From CAYXXZ01 sp964469165 (GTDB lineage Bacteria > Pseudomonadota > Gammaproteobacteria > Pseudomonadales > Porticoccaceae): 21,834 nucleotides of DNA. Shown here piece after piece: positions 1 through 8,230 of the stretch. The position numbers were made by a program, and so were the translations under genes. The notes beneath the pieces were generated by a model that was given only the letters and a program-made list of their open reading frames with translations, was not told where the DNA came from and did no database searches. Positions within the stretch are counted from its first letter, which is position 1, and each line of letters opens with the position of its first letter. The stretch covers positions 1 through 21,834 of the forward strand of contig CAYXXZ010000050.1 of assembly GCA_964469165.1 (NCBI GenBank). The letters are read 5' to 3'.

Positions 1-157
1 GATATTCCACGGTCAGCGCCTGCGGTGAAGGCGGTACCTCGTCGAGCGTGGTGGGCCTGGGATCGGTCAGTCTTTCCCAGGCCACGTTGCGACCGATACG
101 GTTGATCGCCGAGGCGCGGCGAAACTCCTGTGCAATGTCGTTCCAGTTGCCTGCCAT
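1..157 (-). CDS. Unidentified protein, N-terminal 52 residues only
   Basis: This frame opens with an ATG at 157 and runs off the left edge without a stop. The start is supported by a GGAG about ten bases upstream (GCGGAGATTTTCA before the ATG). The visible peptide starts MAGNWNDIAQEF and contains a basic stretch (RRASAINRIGR), then a Pro-rich segment (TDPRPTTLDEVPPSP). I see no signal peptide, membrane segment or recognisable motif, and I do not recognise the family. It lies 79 bases downstream of the first TonB receptor on the same strand, with a hairpin terminator between them, so it is probably transcribed separately or only by read-through. Its position suggests membership of the same catabolic cluster, but that is inference. 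Confidence 0.6.
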   Translation of the reverse strand, partial: MAGNWNDIAQEFRRASAINRIGRNVAWERLTDPRPTTLDEVPPSPQALTVEY

Positions 158-203
158 TGAAAATCTCCGCAAAAATAATGGCTCTGCTCTCTAGTTTGCA
201 AAA

Positions 204-229
204 TCGCCCCGCCACTCAACGGTGGCGGG
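204..229 (-). terminator. Rho-independent terminator after TonB receptor 1
   Basis: An 8-bp perfect stem (CCCGCCAC at 208-215 pairing with GTGGCGGG at 222-229) with a 6-base loop lies 7 bases past the receptor stop codon. Read on the minus strand it is followed by CGATTTTG, a short T-run. Stem strength and position fit an intrinsic terminator; the T-run is weak. Confidence 0.6.
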
Positions 230-236
230 ATCAGGA

Positions 237-2432
237 TTACAGATTGAAAGAAAACTCCAGTCCGAATGTGCGTGGTGCCGCCGGCGTGTACTGATCGGCT
301 ATGCCCGGTTGCCCGACAGTGAAAGTGGAATACTCTTCATCGGTCAGGTTGCGCGCCCACAGCGTTACCCGGTAGCGCTCATCCACGCTGCTCCAGAAAA
401 GCTGCCCGTTCAGACGCCCGTAGGCTGGCTCGACAAGGCGCCCATCGGGCTCCCAATTGAATTCGTCGGTCCAGAAATAATCCATGCTGACTCCGACTGA
501 ACCCGTGCTGATCGGTACTTCGTAAAGAAAACCCGCATTCAGTGTATATTCTGGCGCGCGAATCACCGGATTCCCCGCCGGATCACACACCACGCCAGCG
601 GTTTCGCCGCTGGGCAAGCGCACGGTACAACCGGTGTCACCGAATTCCTTGTACTCCGTATCCAGATAGGCCAAACCGAAACGCATCGATAAGTTATCCG
701 TTACTATCGCTTCACCTTCCAGCTCCAATCCCATGATGTCGGCCTGACCGGCATTGAGTGTCTCGATGGTCGTGCCACGGTTGATGACCAATTGCAGGTC
801 CGTGTAATCGTTGTAGAACAAGGCACCGTTGAGCCTCAGGCGTCGATCGAACAAATAACTTTTGAAACCCAGCTCATACGCATCGACAAACTCGGGGTCG
901 ACCGGCACGCCCGTTACCTGAACAGTATTGTAGGTACCGCTGCGAAAGCCCTTGTTGTAGGAAGCGTAAACAAGAATGTCCTGCGCCAGATCGTGTTCCA
1001 GCGCCACGCGCCAGGTGGGCTCCCGCCAGGTTGCCGAATCGCTGGGCGAGGGAACGGTCACGAAGGGCGTGCCATCCTCGAGATTCACCTGAGTTCTGCC
1101 GGCAAATGACTTTTTGTCCTGCGTATAGCGTGCGCCCAATGTCAGACGCGTCCTGTCACTGAGATCGAAGGTGCCCTCCGCAAAAATCGAAGTGGATTCG
1201 GTTTTCACGGTATGGATCAGATTGACGCTCGCCGGATTGCCAGTTATCGGATCCGCAAACGCAAGACCACTGAGCGTGATGCCCGAAGGCGCCATATAGC
1301 CGTTGCGGTCGTCCATGTAGAACGCCCCCAGAATCCAGTTGAATGCGCCTTCGCTGTTGGATGAGAGCTGGAATTCCTGAGTGAATGACTCTACTTGAAG
1401 ATCTTCCGCGAAGTGCACCAGATGTATGGGCAACGCGTCGTTGTCAACCAGGCTGTCCGCCGCGACTTCCCGATAGGCCGTGGTACTTTGAAAATCGAAC
1501 GCCCCGAAACTCTGATCGAGGCGGATCGAGCCGCCCCAGATTTCGATTTCCGCATCCGCCACCACGTCCTGCTGAATATCCTGATAATCCCCGAGCGCTG
1601 AAAATGTCACACCCGGCCCAGCGACGAAGACAGACCCCGGCACAGTAGAGCGATTGTTGCCCAACATCCCTTCCTGCCGTTGATAATCACCGATCACCGT
1701 GACTTTGGTGGTATCGCTGGGCTCATAAACCCATTTGCTGCGCAAGCCAAGCTCATCGCTGCCGGGAATGCGCTCCCCCAGCGCCACATTGGTGCCATAG
1801 CCACGGCCCTGGTCCCGGTAATTGATGGCCAGATCCGCCGCCAGGCTGTCTGTCAGCGGCCCTGCCAGATACAGCTGTCCCTGGCGGGTTTCGTAGTTTC
1901 CAACGCTCACCTTACCTTTCATTTCCGCTTCTTGAGACGGGTCTTTGGTGATGATATGGATGAGTCCGCCCGTGGCATTGCGACCAAAAAGCGTTCCCTG
2001 CGGACCCTTTAGCACTTCCACACGCTCGATGTTGTTGAACGACAAATTGCTTCCATAGGGGCTGGACAGGTACACGCCATCCACATAGGTGGCCACACCC
2101 GCTTCCTGGCCGGCCGTGATGTCCAGTGTACCGATACCGCGGATGTAAGGCGCCCACACCACCGAGCGCTGATTGACGTTGAGTCCCGGTGTCATCACGT
2201 TGAGATCGCGCACGCCATCTATGCGCGCCTGCTCCATGGCGCCCCCCGATAAGGCTGTGACACTGATCGGCACGGTTTGCGCACTTTCGGCGCGCCTCTG
2301 CGCGGTGACAACGATTTCTTCCAGAGTACCTCTGGCCTGTAGCCCCTCCTGGGCATTCGCCATCCCGGTCATCCCCAGACTGAGAGTCGCAACGAGTGGC
2401 AGCGCCACATTTTTCCGGACAAAATACGACAT
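237..2432 (-). CDS. TonB-dependent outer-membrane receptor 1
   Basis: This 731-residue protein is an outer-membrane, energy-coupled importer for a large or scarce ligand. It has an N-terminal signal peptide (basic MSYFVRKN, hydrophobic core, cleavage likely after MANA), then the motif LEEIVVTAQRRAES at the start of the plug domain. The plug carries the family signatures YIRGIG and VEVLKGPQGTLFGRNATGG, and is followed by a beta-barrel ending in FSFNL. The frame is open back to 2498, but I place the start at 2432: a GGGGG ribosome site precedes it, exactly as in the paralogue at 8231-10423, and the resulting lengths are almost equal (731 and 730). Much of the plug and barrel is identical to that paralogue. 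The receptor type is widespread in Proteobacteria that degrade hydrophobic or aromatic compounds. The ligand cannot be read from sequence; siderophore use is possible, but no iron genes are nearby. Confidence 0.95.
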   Translation of the reverse strand: MSYFVRKNVALPLVATLSLGMTGMANAQEGLQARGTLEEIVVTAQRRAESAQTVPISVTALSGGAMEQARIDGVRDLNVMTPGLNVNQRSVVWAPYIRGIGTLDITAGQEAGVATYVDGVYLSSPYGSNLSFNNIERVEVLKGPQGTLFGRNATGGLIHIITKDPSQEAEMKGKVSVGNYETRQGQLYLAGPLTDSLAADLAINYRDQGRGYGTNVALGERIPGSDELGLRSKWVYEPSDTTKVTVIGDYQRQEGMLGNNRSTVPGSVFVAGPGVTFSALGDYQDIQQDVVADAEIEIWGGSIRLDQSFGAFDFQSTTAYREVAADSLVDNDALPIHLVHFAEDLQVESFTQEFQLSSNSEGAFNWILGAFYMDDRNGYMAPSGITLSGLAFADPITGNPASVNLIHTVKTESTSIFAEGTFDLSDRTRLTLGARYTQDKKSFAGRTQVNLEDGTPFVTVPSPSDSATWREPTWRVALEHDLAQDILVYASYNKGFRSGTYNTVQVTGVPVDPEFVDAYELGFKSYLFDRRLRLNGALFYNDYTDLQLVINRGTTIETLNAGQADIMGLELEGEAIVTDNLSMRFGLAYLDTEYKEFGDTGCTVRLPSGETAGVVCDPAGNPVIRAPEYTLNAGFLYEVPISTGSVGVSMDYFWTDEFNWEPDGRLVEPAYGRLNGQLFWSSVDERYRVTLWARNLTDEEYSTFTVGQPGIADQYTPAAPRTFGLEFSFNL

Positions 2433-2667
2433 GATATCCCCCATAAAATTGGAAAATGGTTTTTTTGATTGATATTCGGATGCCCCCGACCTATGCAATG
2501 ATCGGGTTTGCAGAAATTCTCAAAAATTGAATTCTGGCTTCAGCACGCTAGTCATCCCCGCAAACTCTGCTTATATTTACCGCCCTGCCCTTCTTTGGTC
2601 ATCTCATGGACAACGCAGTGCGACCTGGTGGAATGATCTTTTTCTGGCTCTGTCCATGCCATTGCAT
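2433..2667. other. Intergenic region, leader of TonB receptor 1
   Basis: No gene is visible between the phosphotransferase stop and the receptor start. The minus-strand leader holds a small hairpin (CCCGA, 12 bases, TCGGG, around 2486-2507). I could not pick a convincing -35/-10 pair. An activator-dependent promoter served by the adjacent AraC protein would be consistent with that, but it is inference. Confidence 0.4.
2438..2442 (-). promoter_or_regulatory. Ribosome-binding site fixing the TonB receptor 1 start
   Basis: GGGGG on the minus strand is five bases before the ATG at 2432. The paralogous receptor has the same GGGGG (10430-10434) ahead of its ATG at 10423. This decides against the upstream in-frame ATGs at 2444 and 2498. 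Confidence 0.6.
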
Positions 2668-4155
2668 TCACTCCACCCGGTGCGCATCGACAGCGATCTT
2701 GAGCGCCTCGGCCAGGTACTCTGCCACCAGGGCGTAGTAGTAAGTAATGATGTTGGCCGCCAGCACGTCCGTGCGCTCGCCCGCCAGATATTTTTCACGC
2801 AGCATGATGTGATTCTGTAAATGGTGTAAAAAAACCCAGATGCAGAAATAACCGACTGTGGCCTCATCACAGGCGGCAGGGTCACCGCCTGCCGCCAGAT
2901 ATTCCGCAACGAAATCCTCCCACGCCATGATTCCGGGTAACAGCATCATGCGGCACTGAGCCAGGTCTTCCGCGGGATCGCCAATGCGAGACAACTCCCA
3001 GTCGATCAGGCCAGCAAGGTGACCATCGCGGACGAGAATATTGTGGGCACCGAAGTCGCCGTGAATGGCGCACCAGGGTCTCGTCTCGCTCACCGGGTGG
3101 CTGAGCAGCCAGGCATAGCCCAGATCGGCCACCAGGGAATAAGGCCCCTTCGGCAGGGTGCGCCACCGCATGTGCGCGTCGTGCACCTGCTTGTGGTAGT
3201 CGGGCGCCGATGCGGAATCTTCCCGTGTGCTCGCGTGAAGCCTGGCGAGGGTTCGCGCCACTTCCCTGCCGAAATCCGGGCCGGTTTTCAGTTCGCCCTT
3301 GCGCTCGACGGGGAAATAAGGGCCCGATGGCTCTGCGTTCTCAACCTCGGTCATCAACATGAAGGCGCCACCCAGCACGCTGTTGTCCGTCTCCAGCAAG
3401 ACGGGACGCGGCACGGGAAGGCCGAGGCCGTACATACGCTCGATGACAGGATATTCATCCTCCACAGACGTGCCCGTGACACTGTTCGGCATATCGAGGC
3501 GCAGTACCAGTTTCTCGGGTAATGACGCGTTCGAGTGCAGTGAGAACAGCCCGGTCTGCTTGGCATAACCGCCCGGTGTAAGCCTGAATTCCTGGATCGG
3601 GTCGCTGCCAAGCTCCGGGTAACGCCTTGCAAGATAATGGCCCAGACCGTCGCGCAGCGCAGCAGCGCGATCCACTGTCTGTGTTTTGGCAACCGCTTCG
3701 TTCTGCTGTGAAAGCACCGTGCGGTTGTTGCGGCTCAGCTCCACAAGTGCATTTGTTGCCTTGTCGAACCAGGCGCGCACCTGCGGATCATTGTGCTTCA
3801 ACTTCTCGTGCAGGCTGGTAAAACCTTCTTGCGATGCGATGTCTTGCTGCAAGGAGTCGAGCAACTTCTGAAGAGCATCCAGATCGCCGAGAAATCCCCC
3901 GCCAGGTGCAGCCAGAGTTTGTGGACTGCGCAGGCCCAGCGTTGCCAGCTCAGCTGCCAGATGATCCCAGCGCAGGCGCTGCTGGCGCGCCACGTCATCG
4001 CCCAGCGTAATATCCGTGAGCAACCTGTCGAGAATCATCACCAAGGCATCGGCACCGGCTCTGCCTGCCGCGGAGCTCAGATCCGCTTTCAGCTCCGTGG
4101 CGATCGTGGCCCTGATGGTTTCGAGCACACTGGCGAGCTCCATCGGTCGTATCAT
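2668..4155 (-). CDS. APH-fold phosphotransferase with long N-terminal extension
   Basis: This is a 495-residue soluble protein. The C-terminal half is an aminoglycoside-phosphotransferase/choline-kinase-like domain: HGDFGAHN at 365-372 holds the catalytic Asp367 and metal-binding Asn372, and DWE at 385-387 is the metal-binding Asp motif. The first 160-170 residues form a mainly helical extension I do not recognise. The start at 4155 is chosen because AAGGG lies just upstream; an ATG at 4143 is the alternative. It follows the RDHS-motif gene by 39 bases, so the two are probably one transcript. In this family, proteins outside resistance loci phosphorylate small hydroxylated metabolites or act next to acyl-CoA dehydrogenases (ACAD10-like). 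I infer a kinase acting on a catabolic intermediate rather than on a drug. The substrate is unknown. Confidence 0.85.
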   Translation of the reverse strand: MIRPMELASVLETIRATIATELKADLSSAAGRAGADALVMILDRLLTDITLGDDVARQQRLRWDHLAAELATLGLRSPQTLAAPGGGFLGDLDALQKLLDSLQQDIASQEGFTSLHEKLKHNDPQVRAWFDKATNALVELSRNNRTVLSQQNEAVAKTQTVDRAAALRDGLGHYLARRYPELGSDPIQEFRLTPGGYAKQTGLFSLHSNASLPEKLVLRLDMPNSVTGTSVEDEYPVIERMYGLGLPVPRPVLLETDNSVLGGAFMLMTEVENAEPSGPYFPVERKGELKTGPDFGREVARTLARLHASTREDSASAPDYHKQVHDAHMRWRTLPKGPYSLVADLGYAWLLSHPVSETRPWCAIHGDFGAHNILVRDGHLAGLIDWELSRIGDPAEDLAQCRMMLLPGIMAWEDFVAEYLAAGGDPAACDEATVGYFCIWVFLHHLQNHIMLREKYLAGERTDVLAANIITYYYALVAEYLAEALKIAVDAHRVE

Positions 4156-4194
4156 CGCTGTACCCTTGTTGCAGTCGCAATGCCAACGTTGAAA

Positions 4195-5256
4195 CTAGCG
4201 CCCGTAGGCCTGCCGCAGGCGCTCGGGGTTGAACGGCATTTCTGCCCTGCCACGGTAGTAGTTGCGCTCCACATGACCTACGGCTGTGCGCCCACCGCTA
4301 GTGAAGATGCTCGGCTGCTCGGCATTAGTGAAGTGGAATTTTGTGTCACCCGTGGGGATGCTCGGCAGGAAATGGCTCATCAGGTCGCCAAAGGAGAAGA
4401 ACGCCAACCCGCGCGGCTGTGCAATCATGCTCATCCGTCCAAGCTCCGATTCGATGACCAGTTCAAACTCACCCATAACGTCCAGAGACTCCGTAAGCCG
4501 CGGCGCCTGAATCACCCTGGCAGGAATCAATTTGCCATCTTTATGAATCTTCGCCGCCGACAGCGTCTCGCGTTCCTCACCGTTTTCCATCTGCCACAAT
4601 TTATAGATGGCGAACGAATCCCCTTCCGGAAACTGCCCCTGGATCCAGCTGTGGCCGCGATAATCGGGCAGATAACGGGGGCCGCGGCTGTGATCGCGAT
4701 AGCCGACTCCGCTGAAATCGTAGTTCCTGTCCACATGCGTTATGCTGCCCTTGACACGCCCCCATTGCTCCGTGTGCCACTTCGACCACATGGCGTCTTC
4801 GACCTGCGGGTAATACCACATTGCGGAACTGCCCTCGAAAAGCAGATCCACCTCTACCTTGTCCAGTTCGGTCGGCTCAGGATTGGGCCGGGCCACCTCT
4901 GTCAGGGGGATGTGCTGCATCGGGCCATTGTAAAGAATGCGGACTCTCTTGCCGGGCTCCTCGCAGACAAGCCGTTGGCAGGCCACCGAGGGGCCTCGTG
5001 TACAGTCGCCGCGGCCGAAGCTCTGGGCCCAGAGGATGGAACCATCCGGCAACCACAGGATCAGCAGTTCACGGAGAATTTCCGGATCCTTGATCCAGCG
5101 CCCGATATGTACGTAATAACCGAGCCGGCGTTCCGGATCATGGCCGGTAAAACAGAAGTTCTCACTCATGTGGGGAATGTTTGGCAGTGGATCGAGGAGG
5201 GTTTCATCCGCCAGCGGCACATCCCAGGTAAAAAGTTCTTTTTCAATAATGTCCAT
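4195..5256 (-). CDS. Unknown-function protein with RDHS motif (copy A)
   Basis: This 353-residue protein has no signal peptide or membrane segment. Landmarks are SENFCFTGHDP (31-41), Y-x-H-x-GR (48-53), LPDG (69-72), DLLFEG (137-142), RDHS (187-190) and a C-terminal VGHVERNYYRG. The 333-residue protein at 13365-14366 shows the same landmarks in the same order, so the two are distant paralogues. I believe the family corresponds to recently named DUF7064/DUF7065 domains, related in outline to CrtC/AttH-type lipocalin-like folds, but that assignment is from memory. A GGGG lies upstream of the ATG at 5256. It sits between the AraC regulator and the phosphotransferase, probably as first gene of a two-gene unit. 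The occurrence of both copies in a catabolic cluster suggests binding or conversion of a hydrophobic intermediate. Confidence 0.8.
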   Translation of the reverse strand: MDIIEKELFTWDVPLADETLLDPLPNIPHMSENFCFTGHDPERRLGYYVHIGRWIKDPEILRELLILWLPDGSILWAQSFGRGDCTRGPSVACQRLVCEEPGKRVRILYNGPMQHIPLTEVARPNPEPTELDKVEVDLLFEGSSAMWYYPQVEDAMWSKWHTEQWGRVKGSITHVDRNYDFSGVGYRDHSRGPRYLPDYRGHSWIQGQFPEGDSFAIYKLWQMENGEERETLSAAKIHKDGKLIPARVIQAPRLTESLDVMGEFELVIESELGRMSMIAQPRGLAFFSFGDLMSHFLPSIPTGDTKFHFTNAEQPSIFTSGGRTAVGHVERNYYRGRAEMPFNPERLRQAYGR

Positions 5257-5373
5257 CGATTGGCCCCTGTTTTATCTTTACACAGCGATCGGATGCCGGA
5301 TTGCGGTTGCAGATTTTCAGCGGTGAGTTCTCAAGCCTGACCTGCGGGATCACCGCTCGCTTGCTGACACGCC

Positions 5374-5401
5374 CGCCTGACGGCTTATCGATATTCAGGC
5401 G
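5374..5401. promoter_or_regulatory. Inverted repeat upstream of the RDHS/phosphotransferase pair
   Basis: CGCCTGA (5374-5380) is repeated inverted as TCAGGCG (5395-5401), with 14 bases between them and 21 bases centre to centre, about two helical turns. It lies about 120 bases upstream of the ATG at 5256, inside the 252-base gap 5257-5508. Spacing and place suit a dimeric regulator site. A second IR in this gap (CCGGGC 5471-5476 with GCCCGG 5490-5495) is just after the AraC stop and may help end that transcript. Confidence 0.3.
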
Positions 5402-5508
5402 TATTCTGCAACGCGCACCGGACAAATACCGGAGCATTATTGAAATTCAGCGGCAGGGGTTCTCAACTTTCCGGGCCAAAATCTCTACCGCCCGGGCCAG
5501 CGCACGGA

Positions 5509-6429
5509 TCAGCGAATGGTGGCAACGAATTCTCTGGGTGTAACGCCGAAGTGTTCTTTGAACAAACGGCCAAAAAGGGTCGGGCTGCTGAACCCTACTT
5601 CGTAGGCCACCTGAGTGATGGTCATCTCACCATCGGCACTCAGTAATTCTCGCGCCTTTGCAAGCCTCAGGGCCCGTAAGCGGGCACCGAAGGTCTCGCC
5701 GGCACGCTCGAACTCACGGTTCAGCTGGCGGCGCGAGATACCGACCATTTCCGCCACCTGCGCCGGTGTCAGCAAGGGATCGGCGTAGTGGCGATTGAGG
5801 CAATCGCCAATGCGGCTCATACGGCGCGGATTGGTGATATGAAAAACTGCGGGGTTGTCTTTCTGGCTCAGGGTGCTGATGACCAGGCTTGCGAAGGACG
5901 GCAGAATAGGCGTAATGGCCTGGTCACCCGCCCCTTGAATGGCCTCTTCCACAAGGCGAAACATACAGGCGGCAAGGATTGCTCCCGCGCCATGGCCCGT
6001 GTCGATGGAGTAGCCGTAGGGTATACCGCGATTTGCTGGATCCAGCTGATCCAGGGGTACAAAGATCACCAAATAGGCAAAGTCTCCGGAACTGCGCGAC
6101 GTGTCCCTGGGCACGGATAGCCCCAGAGAAATCTGTCCGACAGGGGGAAACAAGGGTTTGTAGTTCACCCGTCGGTGTTCGCCGCGCAGCGTCAGAAGGA
6201 GCAGCGCATGGTTCGAAAAAGCTTCCCGGTCTTCTGCCTTGAAAGTAACGCAGCCACTGCCCTCCACCGAGCTCAACCACCAGTCATTAACCGCGGCAGT
6301 GCGAATATGCAGCCGCGAACCGCTGGACAGCTCCACATGCACTGCACGGAACACGTCCGCGAGCCGCTCGGGCAGCCGCTGCCGGCAAACCCGATCGACA
6401 AAAGGGAAGGCTGTTGTATCCGCGATCAT
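5509..6429 (-). CDS. AraC-family transcriptional regulator 1
   Basis: This is a 306-residue cytoplasmic DNA-binding regulator. The C-terminal 100 residues hold two helix-turn-helix units: the first at LTPAQVAEMVGISRRQLNREFE, split by LRLAKARELL, and the second at MTITQVAYEVGFSSPTLFGRLFKEHFGVTPREF, the usual AraC signature. The N-terminal 200 residues resemble the AraC-binding-like domain of FeaR-type regulators and would sense the inducer. It is clearly paralogous to the regulator at 10859-11794, sharing for example LPFVD near the N-terminus, (V)DWW and NIPYGYS/GIPYGYS. The start at 6429 has a GGTGG upstream. It is placed just upstream of the RDHS/phosphotransferase pair and TonB receptor 1, which are its likely targets. 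Targets and ligand are inference. Confidence 0.93.
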   Translation of the reverse strand: MIADTTAFPFVDRVCRQRLPERLADVFRAVHVELSSGSRLHIRTAAVNDWWLSSVEGSGCVTFKAEDREAFSNHALLLLTLRGEHRRVNYKPLFPPVGQISLGLSVPRDTSRSSGDFAYLVIFVPLDQLDPANRGIPYGYSIDTGHGAGAILAACMFRLVEEAIQGAGDQAITPILPSFASLVISTLSQKDNPAVFHITNPRRMSRIGDCLNRHYADPLLTPAQVAEMVGISRRQLNREFERAGETFGARLRALRLAKARELLSADGEMTITQVAYEVGFSSPTLFGRLFKEHFGVTPREFVATIR

Positions 6430-6441
6430 GGCACCACCCGA

Positions 6442-6451
6442 AGGTATACCT
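6442..6451. promoter_or_regulatory. 10-base perfect palindrome before AraC regulator 1
   Basis: AGGTATACCT lies 12 bases upstream of the regulator ATG. Its position overlaps the translation-initiation leader, so a bound protein could block expression (autoregulation). Short palindromes also arise by chance. Confidence 0.25.
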
Positions 6452-6642
6452 GCGTTAGGTTAATCCATGAACTCGGATTCTCATAGCCCGAGCTTTACAG
6501 CACAGGTGTCTTTCAGGCCACTTCGCTGCGCAGGCTTGGTGCAAAGAAAGCCCCTGTCGAGAAGCACGATTGCTGCGTGCAATGCGTTGACAAGGGACGC
6601 TACCGCTATCCATGAGGAAAAATATCACAGCGGGCCGTCCTG

Positions 6643-6666
6643 AAACCCGTGATTTATCACAGGTTT
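6643..6666. promoter_or_regulatory. Imperfect 24-base palindrome upstream of AraC regulator 1
   Basis: The left arm AAACCCGTGAT and right arm ATCACAGGTTT are separated by TT and pair with one mismatch in 11. It is in the 343-base gene-free stretch 6430-6772, about 215 bases upstream of the regulator. It could be an operator for a dimeric regulator. A CRP-type site is unlikely because the GTGA/TCAC half-sites are too close. The rest of the stretch shows nothing I can name apart from the terminator at 6744-6765. Confidence 0.3.
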
Positions 6667-6743
6667 TGAAGCACTGCGTTCTATGAGAAGGACTGCCTTT
6701 TTCGACCGTGGCAACTGGTGAGAGGGTTGGGTGGGTGGAACAA

Positions 6744-6765
6744 GCCGCGCCGTCGAAGGCGCGGC
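6744..6765 (-). terminator. GC-rich terminator after the SnoaL-like gene
   Basis: An 8-bp perfect stem (GCCGCGCC 6744-6751, GGCGCGGC 6758-6765) with a 6-base loop starts 7 bases after the stop codon. On the minus strand it is followed by TTGTT. It probably closes the receptor 2-SDR-SnoaL transcript. Confidence 0.6.
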
Positions 6766-6772
6766 GCGCCGC

Positions 6773-7240
6773 TTATGATTGGGGAGTGATGATTGCCTTG
6801 CCTGTACTTCTGTCAATGGGAAACGACGAATGCTGATGCACCAGCTGCCAACGGCCATCCTCCTTGCGATAGATATCCGTCTGCCGCCAGGACATGTGTA
6901 CGCTATCCGCGCCATCACTTCTCGCCTCGAAAAGCCCCGCATTACCGTAGGGGCCGCCAGCATTTCCATTGGCGGTAAAAACCATGGTGCTGTGCGCATA
7001 GGCCATGTTGCCGTCTACAACGATCTTGAGGTCGTTGATATCACAACGGATGTTCTCACAACCGTTGAATTGCGGCGCAAGGCTTTCCCTGACTGCCTCG
7101 ATACCCACCAACGCACCCGGCATGATATCTATCTGAACGATATCCTTGTGCCAGCATTGCAAACAGTCGTCCAACGTTTGTGCCGACGCCATGGCATATT
7201 CAATTTTTCTTATCTCTTCAATATCATTGCTCTGATTCAT
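6773..7240 (-). CDS. SnoaL/NTF2-like protein
   Basis: This 155-residue cytoplasmic protein is the usual length for the cone-shaped NTF2-like fold that includes SnoaL cyclases, ketosteroid isomerases and small lyases. Family features are the N-terminal helix pair (DIEEIRKIEYAMASAQTLDD), the MPGALVGIEAVRESL segment, and the C-terminal strand pair WRQTDIYRKEDGRWQLVHQHSS. The catalytic residues are not diagnostic enough to name a reaction. The start at 7240 has AGAGAG upstream. It is 105 bases after the SDR gene and is the last gene before a terminator, so it probably belongs with SDR and TonB receptor 2. An isomerase or hydratase acting on a polycyclic intermediate is plausible but inferred. Confidence 0.85.
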   Translation of the reverse strand: MNQSNDIEEIRKIEYAMASAQTLDDCLQCWHKDIVQIDIMPGALVGIEAVRESLAPQFNGCENIRCDINDLKIVVDGNMAYAHSTMVFTANGNAGGPYGNAGLFEARSDGADSVHMSWRQTDIYRKEDGRWQLVHQHSSFPIDRSTGKAIITPQS

Positions 7241-7345
7241 ATTGATGCTCTCTTTGTGGTATGAAATTTTTCGGTCAACTCAAGCGAATGCTTACCCCTG
7301 CCTGATTGTTCTACAGCAGGCTGGGCTGTCTTCAAGGAGACCCCG

Positions 7346-8125
7346 TCACTTCGCCGACCAACCACCATCTACCGGCAGTACAACGCCTGTGGTATAGCTC
7401 GACTCATCGCTGACGAGATAGAGACAGGCTTGCGCCAGCTCAAGCGGTGTACCGGGGCGCGCTATCGGCATCAGCGAGGCCGCATATTCCGGATCATCGA
7501 AGATTCCCATCACATTTTCGTTCATGGGCGTGGCGATAAAGCCGGGTACGATGCAATTCACGCGAATACCGTCACGCGCATAACCTACGGCCATACTGCG
7601 CGATAAATGCGCAATGGCCGCCTTTGTCATGGCGTATGTGTGATGCGTGGGTGGGCCGACGATGCCGTATATGGACGAGATATTGACGATGGAACCGGCA
7701 CCCTGTTTACGCATTTCCTGTACCGCGCGGCGACACATAAAAACCACCGAGTCGAGATTGATGCGCATCACCTCTTGATATTTATCGATCGGCGTAGTGG
7801 CGATGTCGTTCATGGAGCCGGGGCTGACCTCGCTCCAGCTCGAACCGACACCAGCCGAATTGATCAGCCCATCAACCCGGCCATACGTGGAAAGCAGTTG
7901 ATCGAAAACACGCTCAACCGTATCTGCACACTGCAGATCGCCAGCACAGACCGCTGCCTCACCGCCCTGGTGGCGGATCTGTTCGACCACTTTCTCAAGT
8001 TTTGCCAGCGTACGACCGATCAGAAATACTTTCGCACCTTCCGCCGCACACAGCAGCGCAGTGGCTTCACCGATGCCGCTGCCAGCACCTGTAATTGCAA
8101 TCACTTTACCATCGACTCTAGCCAT
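7346..8125 (-). CDS. Short-chain dehydrogenase/reductase
   Basis: A 259-residue classical SDR that would oxidise an alcohol or reduce a ketone using NAD(P). It shows TGAGSGIG (12-19) for the dinucleotide, NSAG (89-92), the active-site Ser around 150-151 (NISSIYG), the Tyr164/Lys168 pair (YAMTK), VPGFIATPM (193-201), and a C-terminal GVVLPVDGG. Arg38 at the end of the second strand hints at NADP(H). The open frame extends upstream to a TTG at 8170, but the ATG at 8125 begins exactly where the Rossmann fold should, so I use that. It lies 105 bases downstream of TonB receptor 2 and 105 upstream of the SnoaL-like gene. The substrate is unknown; a hydroxyl group introduced by the P450 or FAD hydroxylase is possible. 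Confidence 0.92.
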   Translation of the reverse strand: MARVDGKVIAITGAGSGIGEATALLCAAEGAKVFLIGRTLAKLEKVVEQIRHQGGEAAVCAGDLQCADTVERVFDQLLSTYGRVDGLINSAGVGSSWSEVSPGSMNDIATTPIDKYQEVMRINLDSVVFMCRRAVQEMRKQGAGSIVNISSIYGIVGPPTHHTYAMTKAAIAHLSRSMAVGYARDGIRVNCIVPGFIATPMNENVMGIFDDPEYAASLMPIARPGTPLELAQACLYLVSDESSYTTGVVLPVDGGWSAK

Positions 8126-8230
8126 GTGCGTGTCTCGTTCCAGCAGCTCTGGTAGTGACTCAGAAATCAAAATTGACAGATCGACAGGTTAGCTCCTCCA
8201 GAAGAGGACCTGCTGGGTTTCGCCTTCTAT

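Noticed and set aside
2668..4155. Antibiotic-resistance aminoglycoside kinase
   Set aside because: The fold is shared by many metabolite kinases. Length, the N-terminal extension and the catabolic setting do not fit a resistance gene.
3793..5340. A 515-codon plus-strand open frame
   Set aside because: It lies antisense to the phosphotransferase and RDHS-motif genes, which have recognisable motifs and ribosome sites. Its translation shows no family motif; it is a GC-rich shadow. The same holds for long plus-strand frames at 8285-9523, 11973-13034, 13056-14393, 15481-16800 and 18607-19686.
6646..6662. CRP/Vfr binding site
   Set aside because: GTGA and TCAC half-sites are separated by too few bases for the CRP consensus.
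8161..8225. Terminator after TonB receptor 2 (TCCTC/GAGGA)
   Set aside because: The stem is only five pairs with no T-run, and the SDR gene follows on the same strand.
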